Of a stretch of DNA of 60,000 bases, positions 32,844 through 44,745 are shown piece by piece. The DNA comes from Nymphaea colorata (lineage: Eukaryota; Streptophyta; Magnoliopsida; Nymphaeales; Nymphaeaceae): NCBI RefSeq assembly GCF_008831285.2, contig NC_045140.1, positions 1,035,528 to 1,095,527 of the forward strand, in the 5' to 3' direction. A program made the translations under genes and the position numbers. The notes beneath the pieces were generated by a model. The model was not told the origin of the DNA, made no database searches, and saw only the letters and a program-made list of their open reading frames with translations. How positions within the stretch are numbered: position 1 is the first letter of the stretch; every line of letters begins with the position of its first letter.

Positions 32844-33271
32844 AGGGGTCATTTGATGGGCAGGATAATTCATGTAGAACTGGAAATAAAATTCAAATTT
32901 TTAAAATTTTTTCTTGCCCATCAAATGAGATGAAAAAGTTTACCATTCAAATTTTTAAAATTTTTTCTTGCTCATCAAACTTTAGATGAAAAAGTTTACC
33001 GTTGGGTTGGTTTTCGGAAATTTCTTTTTAAAAATTTCATCCCACCCCAAAGGGTGAAAACAAATTTTCAAAACAAAAAAAAGTAACCGTTGGTTTCTCA
33101 AAGCAGTGCTTAATCCAACAATTCTCCTTTTTCACCTTTAATTCCTATCAAACTGGGCATAAACCCAAGTCCAACAAACACAAAAGGATTTCATAAATCT
33201 GGATTTTGTTTTCATTTCTTCATTTCCTAAAATAAGTATATGGAAACTTCCTCCCAATTCCATGTTTCCAA
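32844..33271. other. Insert splitting the relict gene from its promoter
   Basis: About 430 bp with no match in copies C and H. It starts AGGGGTCATTTGATGGG and contains repeated AAATTTTTAAAATTTTTTC words. It looks like a small non-autonomous transposon, but I could not define its ends. Confidence 0.45.
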
Positions 33272-33430
33272 TACATCAACAGGAGCAGGAAGATCATGGA
33301 AGAGGAAATAATAATATTTGATCTATTAAGTGACTTCCATCCCTCACGACGTGATGGCTTATAAATCTCAAACCAAAAGTGATGTGATGTAACGTAATAC
33401 CTACAAAAATGTGGCCATCAGTTATCGTTT
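33272..33430 (-). pseudogene. Relict promoter of lost MGRFFP-type gene
   Basis: Matches 12228-12370 upstream of copy C (shared words AGCAGGAAGAT, ATATTTGATC, GTAACGTAATACC, ACAAAAATGTGGCCATC). The TATA position reads GGCTTATAAATCT instead of the C/H form. Confidence 0.7.
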
Positions 33431-33947
33431 CTTGATTATTCACATAACAGTTGGGTGGTAGTTTCGTTTTCATTCAGATCAAAGAAAGGGTCTTGCGTGG
33501 ACTAAGTCCACTAAATTAAATGCAGCATCCACACACGTTCCTCTCAATGTGAAGTCAGAATGGTACCTGCCGCCCGGCCCGATCTGCACTTATATCAATC
33601 AATTTTTCATACTCTGACGATTTCTTTTTTTATGGAAACCATTTTATCCACACCGGTGTGCTACCAAACCCCATGCTTTTGAAGTCGCACTTAGTTGCTT
33701 AAATAATGATAATTACCTGGTCATAATGACTCATCTCTCTCTCTCTCTTGTTCTTTGGAGGGTGCATAGGAGGAGGACGACTCATCTCTCTCTCTCTTGT
33801 GCAAGCATGTACGACGTTGTAGTCGATGGACTTTTCCATTCAAAGACCGCGTGCTTTTCCTTCAAAGAAACTTGCAGAGACACAAGTTTTCTCCAATGGC
33901 GGTCCCTTAGCCAAACAGCGTTACCTGCACATTGCCCTTTCCTTCTT

Positions 33948-33959
33948 CTATATATAGGG
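33948..33959 (+). promoter_or_regulatory. TATA box of copy K
   Basis: CTATATATAGGG, 120 bp after the conserved block at 33828. Confidence 0.75.
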
Positions 33960-34081
33960 AGATGTTCATCGGTGCCACTCACCATCCATTCCTCCCTCAA
34001 CTTACTTTCCTGTAAGATCAGCAGCAGAGTTTAATTGCCCCGGCCTTGTTTTAGAAAGCGGTCTCTACTAGTAAGCTATCA

Positions 34082-34447
34082 ATGGCACGTTTCTCTTCTT
34101 TCCTTGTGATCGCTGCGATGGCAGCCATGGCCTTTGTGGCCATTGCCCGCCCCTATGAACCTTCTGGCTGGGTTAGTGTTCCATATGTGGAGAAGGACAG
34201 CCATGTCCAATCCTTGGGCGAGTTCGCAGTTACAAGGTATAACGAGCAGACGAAGGCTTACCTCAAGTTCATTAAGGTAACAGAAGCACACGTACTTGAT
34301 CGCGGCACCGAACACTACACATACAAGCTGGAGATCAATGTTGAAGACGGGTACGGCGTCAAGACTTTCAAGAGTGAAGTGTTCCAAGATCTGTCAGCAC
34401 CTGGCCAGCCCCCCGTCCTCAACTTGGGTTACTTCATGCCCCTGTGA
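34082..34447 (+). CDS. Secreted cystatin-like protein, MARFSS type (copy K)
   Basis: 121 residues with the same signal peptide as J, but the most changed mature part among the MARFSS copies. It has VSVPYVEKDSHVQSLGEFAV (Ser for the usual Tyr before the helix motif, Glu for Lys in it), first loop HVLDRG, and strand KLEINVEDGYGVKTFKSEV where others have KLVIKVHDGYAVKFFKSEV. The second loop is SAPGQPP and the end YFMPL. The 3' flank matches that of partial copy A at 1-113. AATAAA lies at 34565-34570. It is the last copy before DCL3. Changes cluster in exposed parts of the fold, while the signal peptide is unchanged. Confidence 0.86.
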   Translation: MARFSSFLVIAAMAAMAFVAIARPYEPSGWVSVPYVEKDSHVQSLGEFAVTRYNEQTKAYLKFIKVTEAHVLDRGTEHYTYKLEINVEDGYGVKTFKSEVFQDLSAPGQPPVLNLGYFMPL

Positions 34448-36610
34448 TCACACATATATTAATATGATGCTCAGCATGTTATAATATTATTTTTCAGCCA
34501 TTGTGCTACCCAAATAAGCAGCCCTGTCATGGAATGGTGTTGCATCCAGTTGAATGCAGTAAGGAATAAAATCGTCTTCTTGCTTTATCATAGTACCTGA
34601 TAGAGGATGAACAGGGACTAATTTTCTTCTACGTTGATTTGATGACTTTGAGACTGCAGTTTATCATCAATTGGAGGATACACTTTTCTTTATATTTCCT
34701 TTCATAAAATTATACAAACTACCCAAGAATTTTTTTAGCTGTCACGAAACTGTGATGTTTGAACCCACTAGAGGTGCAAGCCTGCACAAGTAGCTGCAGA
34801 TCCAAAAAGGGGCTAATTTCGCCAAGTCCACATAGATTCTAGCTTCAGCTGGCTTCGCAAGCCTTGCATAACAAAGCCAAGATCAAAACTCCTTTGTTGA
34901 GAATTGCCCACGAAATTGCAGAGCACAGATTCAGGATCAAAACACTCGTTTTCCCATCAACAACAACAATCTCAAAGGGTTCTTCATCATCCATGTCAAT
35001 ATTCGGTTCCCCGCTCACCATTTCTACCCGGGATCTTCCAGCCGACGGTTTTCCCGGCTGATTCCGGCCATCAGACGGACAGTACAAATCTCCCCGGAGA
35101 ATAGCAACCGACCCTCGCCAAGAGAGTCGACGTTCATCGCCAAGGAGGAAGTAAGTTTTTTTTTTTCTTAACTTGATCAATCTAAGGGAAGCTTACAAGA
35201 GGATGAAACAGGGCACTACAATCACATTTGCCTCAAAAATTCAGTAGAACTGAGTACCCAAAGTGTATCCAAGCACCCATTTTGGACACGAATAAGGCGA
35301 CGTAGGTAGAGCTAAGAGAGAATTCACATCTGAAACGAGGTTTCGAGAAGCCATCGTGGTATAAACACACGCAGATAATGCGAACAAGCGAGACCAAGGA
35401 AACTAGTTGACAAGGTGGGAGAAATTCTTGCAACAAAGTTAACCACTTCCTGCTTACATAATTGCCAAGTCACATTAGATTCTTTACCACTGAACTCGGA
35501 ACAAGATTGCAGCATTAGGTTCACGAATTTAAGATCCGTTTCTCCCAGCCACACCTTCAGTAGCATTTGAACACAAAATCGATGAGAATTGGCCAATGCC
35601 AATCCAATAGATAACTTCCTTGTGGGCGCTATGCCCACGAGGGGGAAGAATGGAGATCAGGTGCAGGAGCAGAGGGACGGAGAAAAAAAAAACAGGAGTT
35701 GCCTCGTCGACATTTTCACTGGGTGATCTTGTCATTGAGACTAAAAACAGCACCGTCGTCTACCTCCGTGAGTGAGGATGGTGTTGTGAGTAATTGATTA
35801 AAAGTTCCAATAAAGCATCTGCTGGGAGATAGTTCACCACTTTTATTTCAAGTTTATGGCCTCATTGCTGGCCTTCAAAACTTGAGGATCGATCCATTGT
35901 AGGCGCAAAATATCAGCACCTATTTGTATTTTTTTTTAAATTCTTCTAATAGTAAAATATGAAACAGTTCTAAAATATGATGGGCCCAAAGTCTGAACAT
36001 ATAGAGATTAGTGTTGCTTTTCGTCAAACAGTTCAACTATTTTGAACTGTTTTACGGTTATTATTCTTTAATAAAAAGATACCACAAATTATTGCTTTTC
36101 GTCAAACAGTTCAACTATTTTGAACTGTTTTACGGTTATTATTCTTTAATAAAAAGATACCACAAATTAAGCCATACAAGAAAGAAAAAGGTTTATAAAT
36201 TGTAGTTCAATTAACTAAGAAGAACCTGAATTGATGAGCACTGGTAATGACAGGTATTCACGCGCCAGCATCCAGAAATGCTCTTCTATAAAAATATTAA
36301 AATGTTTTGTATGCCTTGTTCTTTGCTTTTGTCAAAGCAATACAACAACTATACAACACGATTAAACTTTTATTCCTTCTCATCCAGATATATTTTTTTT
36401 TGCTGCATAAAGAATATGTGCAACCACCTTTTTGGGCATACACATCTCATCTCAAAAGTTTCGCAAGAATGAGGTCATCATGTCGGACCTCAGCATCAAT
36501 AATTTCCCATGCATAAACTAGATGCCACGTTAAACTTAGCCTATTCTTGGAAGTAACCAGATCAAAAGATCTAAAGTTACAGGAAATTACTGATCAGGTG
36601 ATTCAGAAGT
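34448..36610. other. Spacer between copy K and DCL3
   Basis: 34448-35488 repeats 114-1390. On the minus strand, 34845-35180 and 35324-35638 are open and protein-like (for example EEPFEIVVVDGKT and MLLKVWLGETDLKFVN), but I recognise no family and the frames differ. At 36014-36169 a 78-bp unit is repeated twice, each with an inverted repeat AACAGTTCAA...TTGAACTGTT. The DCL3 3' UTR lies at the right edge. Confidence 0.5.
36014..36169. repeat. 78-bp tandem duplication with hairpin
   Basis: Two units (36014-36091 and 36092-36169) that look identical. Each holds a perfect 10-bp stem AACAGTTCAA / TTGAACTGTT around a 5-base loop. Confidence 0.9.
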
Positions 36611-38909
36611 TCAACATTCTTCAATGATGCATTTACCCAGTTCTCCAAGTTTGTATAGTAGAGCAAGCGCAGCAGAATCCATTGAGCTCTTTTTATCGGC
36701 TTTCTCCGCCCCTTCCACTTCAACAGCATCAGAATCAGGCAGATGCAAGATCACCTTTGAAATGAACCTACACGCGGTAAATCAGATATGTAAAGCAAGC
36801 AAAAAATGTTTAGTTACCATCAAAGGAACAGTGATGACTTTACAGACCTTAGTCCAGAAGCTCTAGGTTCAAAGGTGGGCCTGACCCAACTCATATCTTT
36901 GCAGAGCTGGAAAAGGCTAGTTCTTGGTCCCCCCCTCTTCATATCTATGGACACTTTTGCTGCAATTGGCAAACACGAACTTATCAGAGACAAATATATC
37001 CGTCAGCCATGCTATTTAACAACGTCTAGCTTCTAGCTTCTTGTTTGGGTATCAGCAAATGTATAAAAAATCAGTAGCCAATAACAACATAAGAGCTCTT
37101 CCCTTGCGACAATGATATTCTTGCTGTCAACAGTGTTGGCCATACAAAAAGTAGGTTCAAATAATGAATAACAGAGAATTCCAAGTTTCTAAAGTGGGAT
37201 AAAGTTCAAGGCTTCAAATAATCAAAAATAAGGGAAAAGGGATCAGTGGTAGAGGGAGAGGTTTGAACTAATAATGAAGAACAAGGCGTTGGTGGCAATG
37301 GGAGAATCTATAGTTGATACTTGAAATCATGAGAGTGACTGGTTGTGGACAGTAATGGTAAGAGGAGGAAAATCAGGCATTTGCAGAACAGAAAAAAATG
37401 ACGACTGGCCACGAGCAGTGGACATTGGTAACAACAAGATGGAGGACAACAGGGCTATAGGACGAAGATATTCCACTCCCTTTCTTTTGACCCGAGTGTC
37501 CCTTGGCTTATCTTAATTTAGCTCCTTACACATACCAGTTAGTAGTAAGATGGTTCAGGAAGCTACCAAAACCATGCTATCATGCCAGCAGCATGACCAA
37601 ATGAATGTTGAGAAAATAAGAGGAAAATGTTGTTTAGATGTTCTATTGAAATGTGACAATTACCACAAAGCTTTCAACTATCAATAAGTGATCATCGTTG
37701 CTCCTAACTAAATTCACCCTTGGCAGAGAAATGAAAACAGAACTTTGTGGCATTTAGTGTAGGATTAGCCACCAACGGGGATGGAGAAAGATTTGAGTCT
37801 TGAGGAATATGGAGATTGCAGCAATGGGAAGATGAATTGACATCTCATCTATCATAATAATTATGTTCAAGGTGATACGAAATACAATGACAGAAGCATC
37901 TTTATGTGCATGACATTATATCTATCGAACACATGATAAAAGTACAGAAATAACATGGTCAAGGAATGGCTGGAAAGAGATGAATTCGGTTCCTGTAAAA
38001 GCAAGAATTTCCCAAGAGGACCAAAATACCCTTACTCACTCTGAAAATGAGGAACGACCTCCTAGGAGGCTAGCCTGGCTAGGACATCAAGAATGCAACG
38101 TGCTCATCCCATACATAGGGGTAGGGTATCATAAGGAAAGTCGTTCCAAGGTTTTTATTAGTGAGGTCTTTCTCAGGTATTAAAAGTTTGCTTGTTTGGG
38201 ACTAAACTTAAAAATCAAATGAATTTAAAAATAAAAAAATCATGCAAACGTTAAGCTTTCTACTATTTTCTTACAAAAACATTGATAAAATTCAAAATAG
38301 TCAATAAAATGCCAAAAGAAACCTCAGAAATTAAAATATATTGGAGAACCTTTTCTAAATACAAAAAAATGAGATACATCGCAATATTTTCATTTTGGTG
38401 TTATGTTTCCAAAATGAAGTGATTTTTTTTTCATTTTTCCTTATTTTCCCGTTTTTAACTCGAATTAAAAAAAAACACCGTGATATTATGCCGATGGGTT
38501 AAGGACAGATCACTGGTAAAAGTTATGTGCATAATTTCACCTCCAAAAATATTAATAATCACATGAACCAGACAGCTGCATAGAAAAGCATTCAATCGCT
38601 TATGCTATTATATAAGAAGGAAGGCCTAAGCTATCCTAAGAAAAAGGATTTCGTAACTTTTTAGTAGGAAGCATGCCCCAAAACAACAGCAGAAGATTAT
38701 TGCCAGAATGCTTTGCAGCGGGATTCTTTCCTAAAAGAGAAAAGGTGCTTACAGACAGTTGGATCCTGTAATCTGGTAGAGCTGTGTTTACTGTGATGCC
38801 CTTCAACGGGAGATAGACCCTTTGTTTGTTCTTGTGAACATGGTAAAATGTCTTGAACCCTTTCAGATTTCCCTCTCCAAACGCTTCGTTTATGTGAAAT
38901 GCCCTTTCT
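36611..38909 (-). CDS. DCL3: DCL3 exons 23-25: linker and C-terminal dsRNA-binding domain
   Basis: Residues 1477-1617. Exon 23 is a polar linker (RKGISHKRSVWRGK...). Exons 24-25 give a second dsRNA-binding domain (SIDMKRGGPRTSLFQLCKD ... FISKVILHLP ... EKADKKSSMDSAALALLYKL). Exon 23 was located by splice sites and phase: joining exon 22 straight to 24 would break the frame. Confidence 0.85.
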
Positions 38910-41900
38910 CTGACATCAAAGATAAATAATGTCAATGAAACGAAACGTTGATAAGTTCTGAAACCTATATAAGGAGGAAAAGAGAAAACGCTGCAACCTC
39001 CATCTGGTCTAACAAAACGAGAGCAGCCTGTTCCAATGCAGTGTTTTTAAGTTTGTCAGACCCCTCTGCAGTCAACTGACCATCCTTCAGTTGTACAGAA
39101 AGCTTTGCAATGGTCTGGTCTCCCTCCTTCCTAAACTCTGTGCCTAGAGGACATCCTGCCTCGCCACATATTTCTCCTAACTCCCGTAGAGGATGCAATT
39201 GCAGGTCGTCAGGTGTTGGAAAGGGGGAAAGAAGATGTTTAAACACTCTCCAGACTTCTCCAAGATTAAGCTTGCTGTCAATTAAGATTGCACCGGCAAT
39301 GCTTTCAACTAAATCTCCCAGCACCTAGATTAAATGAAAAGATAAGCCACAGCATAGGTTCTACAAGAAAATATTACAAAAAAGGAAACAAACAAATATA
39401 AATTACCTGACACTAGCATGCCAATCTTGAAAAAGGCTAGTGAAACAAGAATTAAAATAAAACAAAGAAAGAAAAACGACAGCATAAAAGAAAATATTAG
39501 AAAGAAAGACATGAAGAAATACAAATACCAGACAATAGCATGCAAATTTTGAAAAACACTAATGAAGCAAGACCTAAATAAAATAAAGAAAGAAAATGGG
39601 AGCAGGAGACATGCTTACTTTTGGCCCTTTCGTTTTACTATAGGTAGGAAGGGGCGCATCCTCTGGGAAGCTCTTCAAAAATTTCACATAGTCTCTGATC
39701 TGCGTCAGAAGCAAGTCGGAACCATGCAGTAAATGCTTCTGAAGATTATGCTTGACTGCAGCTTGAGCAAACTTTTCATTGTTCACGGATGCTGAACGTA
39801 AATCAGTCAATTCCCCTTGATCGATGTCTTTATGGCTTTCAAAGAGATGCCACGTGATCAAAAGATCCAACACAGAATCACCAAGAAACTCAAGTCGCTG
39901 AAATTTTACAAGAAGATTAAGATGTTAAATTGAAAGTCCTAAAGTAATATCCAGTGAATAGTATATTAAATTTCATATCACAAAGGAAAGGAAGATAACT
40001 AGATAAGATGTGCTATGAGAGCTCTGCCCCTAGGGCTCTCATGCTGGGTGATAGCAAAGCTGCTTCATGTGCATGACAACCTTAACTCTGGGATAGCAGC
40101 ATAATACAAGGAACAAAAATGTTTACAGTAAGTCCCCTTCCAATAACTCGTAAGCAGCAACATGCACATGGAGAGCGAGAGCTAGAGAGAGAGAGAGAGG
40201 GACAGAGACAGAGAGACGAAGGGAGAAGAACAGAGAGAAAGAGAGAGACATCCCCATTACAAAACAAGCAAAAAAATTTCACGCACTGCTGCTGTGGGTA
40301 TCAAGAGATTGGATTTGGATAACCTAAACCCTCAGGAGATTAAATTCACGAACATATCGAATGCAGCCAAAAAGGCGAAATTTCAGGACCATTAACACCC
40401 CTGGCTACATCCAGCGACATTATAAGGACTACATCTCCACCAACGTTTATCTAAAATATGACCAATACGGTAAATCACCCTTAATACCTGATAGCAACAG
40501 CCCGAGCTTGCTTCTTGCTGAGATGCATGAGTGATAGCTTCCAATAAAAGACCTTTATTCAAGAATTTGTATCCAAGCTTTGACTCCAAAGAAGCAATAT
40601 TTTTATCCTCTATGGCAGAACTAAATTCTGATGCCTTCCTAATGGCTTCCTCAACCAAAGCTTGATCATGTTCACAATCAATACCAACCCATGTCATGAA
40701 CAAGCATGCAGCTTCCAGACCACCGCTCACATAATATGCTCCTATCAGTGCCTCCAGACAGTCTGATACTGTTTTCGAGCACAACCACCTATGCCCAAGA
40801 TCACAAGCAACACCAATTTTAATTGCACTATTCTCAACATCGGTAGGATGTGTCAGTGGAACTTCACGAGAATCGACGCCACATTTACAAGGAACAGGGC
40901 GCCAGGTACGTTCACCAGGGGCAAGCCAACGATCAGGATCGAATGGAGCATCTCGAATATAATTCTGCACATGAGCACACAAGAATATTTAAACATGCAA
41001 AAATGACAGCATAGAAGGAAGAGGACAGGCGGTAATCTCCCGTCAGAAAATATAAAAAAACAGTTTACTAAAAGTCTGAAACCACTATCGAGGAAATACC
41101 AAGATCCATCATATATCTACCAAGGGCGTCATGAAAGCTACCTGCAACTTGCGAGTGGTGGCCAGTCTATGAAGAGTTGCATTGCATACAGCTGATGATC
41201 TAAGAGAAGATAAGTGCCCTTCATGTTTTCTTGGATATTTCAAAAAAAGGTTGCAGCTCACAACATATTTTAAGACAGAATCCCCAAGCAATTCCAAGCG
41301 CTCCAGGGAGAAATCTTCAGCACACCTTCTAGTTGTTAGAGCCTCTAAAATCTGAACCCAATAATATGTACTGAATGTTAAATCATCAAAGATCATGATT
41401 CATGTTCTTAACATATGCTGAATAGCTATAAAGAAGCGCAAATTAACTAGTGTTACAGAAAATTACCAAATCTACAGGAATCTGATGACCATCGGGACGA
41501 AAACAAATTGCTCTTCGAAGCTGAGATGCCAACATCTTTGACTCCATTCTGTGGACTAGTGAAGGCAATAAGTAAAATGACTTCAATATGTCCTTTGACA
41601 CATCGAGTCTAATTAAAAGTTCTGGAGGCATATATACATAGCCTTGCTGCTCTTTAGCTGGGCTGACAGAATCTGATTCGCCATTACTATTGAGAGAACC
41701 ATCTGCATGTAAGCAACAAACAAATGAAACAACTTATTAAAAAGAGGCAATAAACCAACATAATTCAAGCCATGGCAACGAAGGGGTGGAGGCAGTGCTA
41801 CCTGATCCTCCCCCCTAACTAGACCCCCATCAGCTAGAAAAGCCCAATTACATTGGATGCATCATGATTCGCAACTTCCCACTTTTTGTATGCATTTAAC

Positions 41901-44702
41901 AGATAATGTGTGCATACTATGCCATACTATGTTTATGTGTGTGTGACTAGTTATGTATATGCGGCCACATACAAATTTTTTCTTGCTCCAGCTATGAGCA
42001 AATGAGGGAGTTATTCCAGTGTTTCATGTTTTTCACTCTGGTGCCTTCTATGCCCTGAAAAAGTTACGGCAGCATAAAATAATAAATACATATCCATTAA
42101 TTGATATACAAATGTACCTTCCTGGCCTCGATTTGAAAGAAGATTATGTGCTTTATGGCATTGTTTTAGCCACAACAGAGGCTGGGTCTTGTAATGAAGG
42201 TTAATCCCATACCTAGAGCAAAAGTACTTAAAGTAAGCAAAAATAGTAAATTTGCATAAGCACCAGGACAAAGTGAAACATATCACCTACTTTTTCTTGA
42301 AGTAATCTGTATAGGTATTATAACTTGGTTTCGCTGAATCGTAGGATCCATCAAATGGACTATCGGCTGTTGCATCATTCACCAACTCAGCGACGTAATA
42401 AAATCGTCCAGTATGGATGGCAAAAACGATCATATCTTTAAGGTCATGAAAACCATAAGAACCATCAACCAAATGAATTTTTTCTGGTTTCTTGTCATCC
42501 TGTCTTTGTATTCCTTCCTTGTGGAAATTATTCAGACCCATTGGTAAATGGTTAGCCTTCAGAAATTCAGCTACTGAGAAACAACTATCAATAGTTTTCC
42601 AATCAATACATGGGCTTTCTGTGGATTGTGAAGATTCTTGAGACATGGGCAAGAGCATGTACATATTTGTAGAAGGCCAGAATGCTGTGTTGTCCATTGC
42701 CAATATCTTTTCCCGTACTCCAGAAGATTTTGTTATATGATATAACTTCCCAAGAACACCATTAAAGAACAGTTCATGAAAACTTTTTGACTTCATCAAC
42801 TGACATGACAAAGGAAATTCAATCAAATAATAAAGTATACAATTTAACAGGAAGAAGAAGGAGAAGAAGAAGAAGAATAAGGTGAACGAAACCCTAGATC
42901 ATTATAAATAACATTCTTTTCAGAAGGCTTGACAAGCACCTGATCCATGTCCAAGTGGACCTGCCCACATGGAGAAGCATGTGCCTTGACCACTTTGTTA
43001 TTATGTAAAAACAGATCCATCTCTGAACGTGCAACATCCTCATCTAATTCCTCTTTCATTAAGAAAATGAATGGTGGATAGTTCTCCTCAATGATGTTAC
43101 AAGAGAAGAATAAACTATAAGCTTGTAAAGTAATAGAACCAAGCACATTTGCCCAAGTTCCAGATAAAGCATCTGCAGTGGCTGACCCGTGTAGTTCTTT
43201 CCTCCTTGTAGTGCCTACAGTGACAACAGAAATAAAAAGGACAGCCTTATCATGCTCAGGGTTAAAAGTCTTGAAATGCAACACATGAACCCATGGTCAC
43301 CAGCCTATATTCAGTCAGCGTGTTCAACATGGACATTTGCAAATATATTCGTTAAACTACATCAGCAGTTTGTGGAATTTGGTTGTGTAACAATAAAAGC
43401 TACTCAGCCAACTTATGCTAAGAGTTTCCTCATTAGAAAAGAAAAATAATAACCTAAAATGGACAATATGATTGTAAAAATGCAAAAAAAATAACCAAAG
43501 AATTGCATATTGTGCAACATTACAAGGAGAAGAAAACACAAGAAAGTGTCATATGTGGGGACCCATGCATGATTTGACGATCAAGACCAACTCAAAGTCC
43601 ACTTGCACATATTGATCTAATCAGAAGCTTAAGCAAATATGCTGAATAGGAATTTCATGAGATGCATGGAGTAAATCGGTCAAATAAATGGTTTGCCTAA
43701 TAAAAGCATATTATCATTGCAAATGTGAAATCGAGTCTCAGGTCAATAAGTAAATTTATTACAAGTGCAGCCTTTACTTGAGTTCAAAACTGATATCCAG
43801 CCAACCAGCATTCAGGTTTAAAAGTCACTTCATGGACGGACTTCACAACAACTATGAGCCTACTAGAAGTCTAGAACCATAAAGAAAGTGGTAAATTACA
43901 TTATAATACATGTCATGCCAACAACTCCCATTTCCTTCCTTATAACTTGCTTTCTTCCTTTTTGGTGTTTGTCAGAAGTAGCCATCTTAAGCTTCAGTCA
44001 GTAGCTCAATCTCAATCAAGAAATCCTCACAGAGAGCTATAAGCTTGCTTCAAACTTGATACAATATTACAATGTCTTTGTATAACAAGACAAAGCCGAT
44101 AAGTGATTTTGAGATTCCATTCATTCGAAACACATTTCTGCTAATAAGTGACCACGTGTTTCTGGTGCATTGCAACTTTAGACCCTTTTTTCTCTCCATT
44201 GCTTACATGTAGAACACATTTATTGTCAAATTTGTTTTTTCTAATGTACAATAGAGTGAGGGTTTGCACAGCAAATAATTTAAATTAAAATTAGAATCAA
44301 GTTTTAATCATATAGTGTCTTTTAATTCATTTAGAAGTGTGATATCACGGTAGATTCTTATCCTATTGCACATCCTATTTTGTTATAAAAGGAACCACAC
44401 TACAGCTATGCTGCATGGACATTTCAAAAACGATGAAGTGTCGATGTCCAGCCTTATCTGACACCGACACGCCTTGACACGAGTGGGACACACCAATTTT
44501 TGAATATAAAGTGTCCAAAAAGTGGACACGCATGTCGCCCCTTTTCCTTCTCTTTTCTTTTCCCTTTCCTCTTGCCCTTTTCTTTCCTTTTCCTTTTCAG
44601 TTAACCTTTCATCTTCCTTCCTTCCTCTTTTTTTTTTATTTCCCCTTCATTTACCTCCCTTTTTTGTTGCGAGTCTCCAAGTACACCTCTCTTGTCTCGC
44701 TT

Positions 44703-44745
<43 letters not shown>

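Noticed and set aside
9182-34387. Open readings of about 103 residues antisense to every cystatin-like gene (for example 9182-9493, 13828-14139, 31678-31986)
   Set aside because: They follow from the codon make-up of the true genes; the sense frames have signal peptides, promoters and polyadenylation signals, the antisense ones do not.
38636-38935. Minus-strand reading VRERAFHINEAFGEGNLKGF as a separate gene
   Set aside because: The same DNA in another frame gives DCL3 exon 23 (RKGISHKRSVW...), with proper splice sites and phase.
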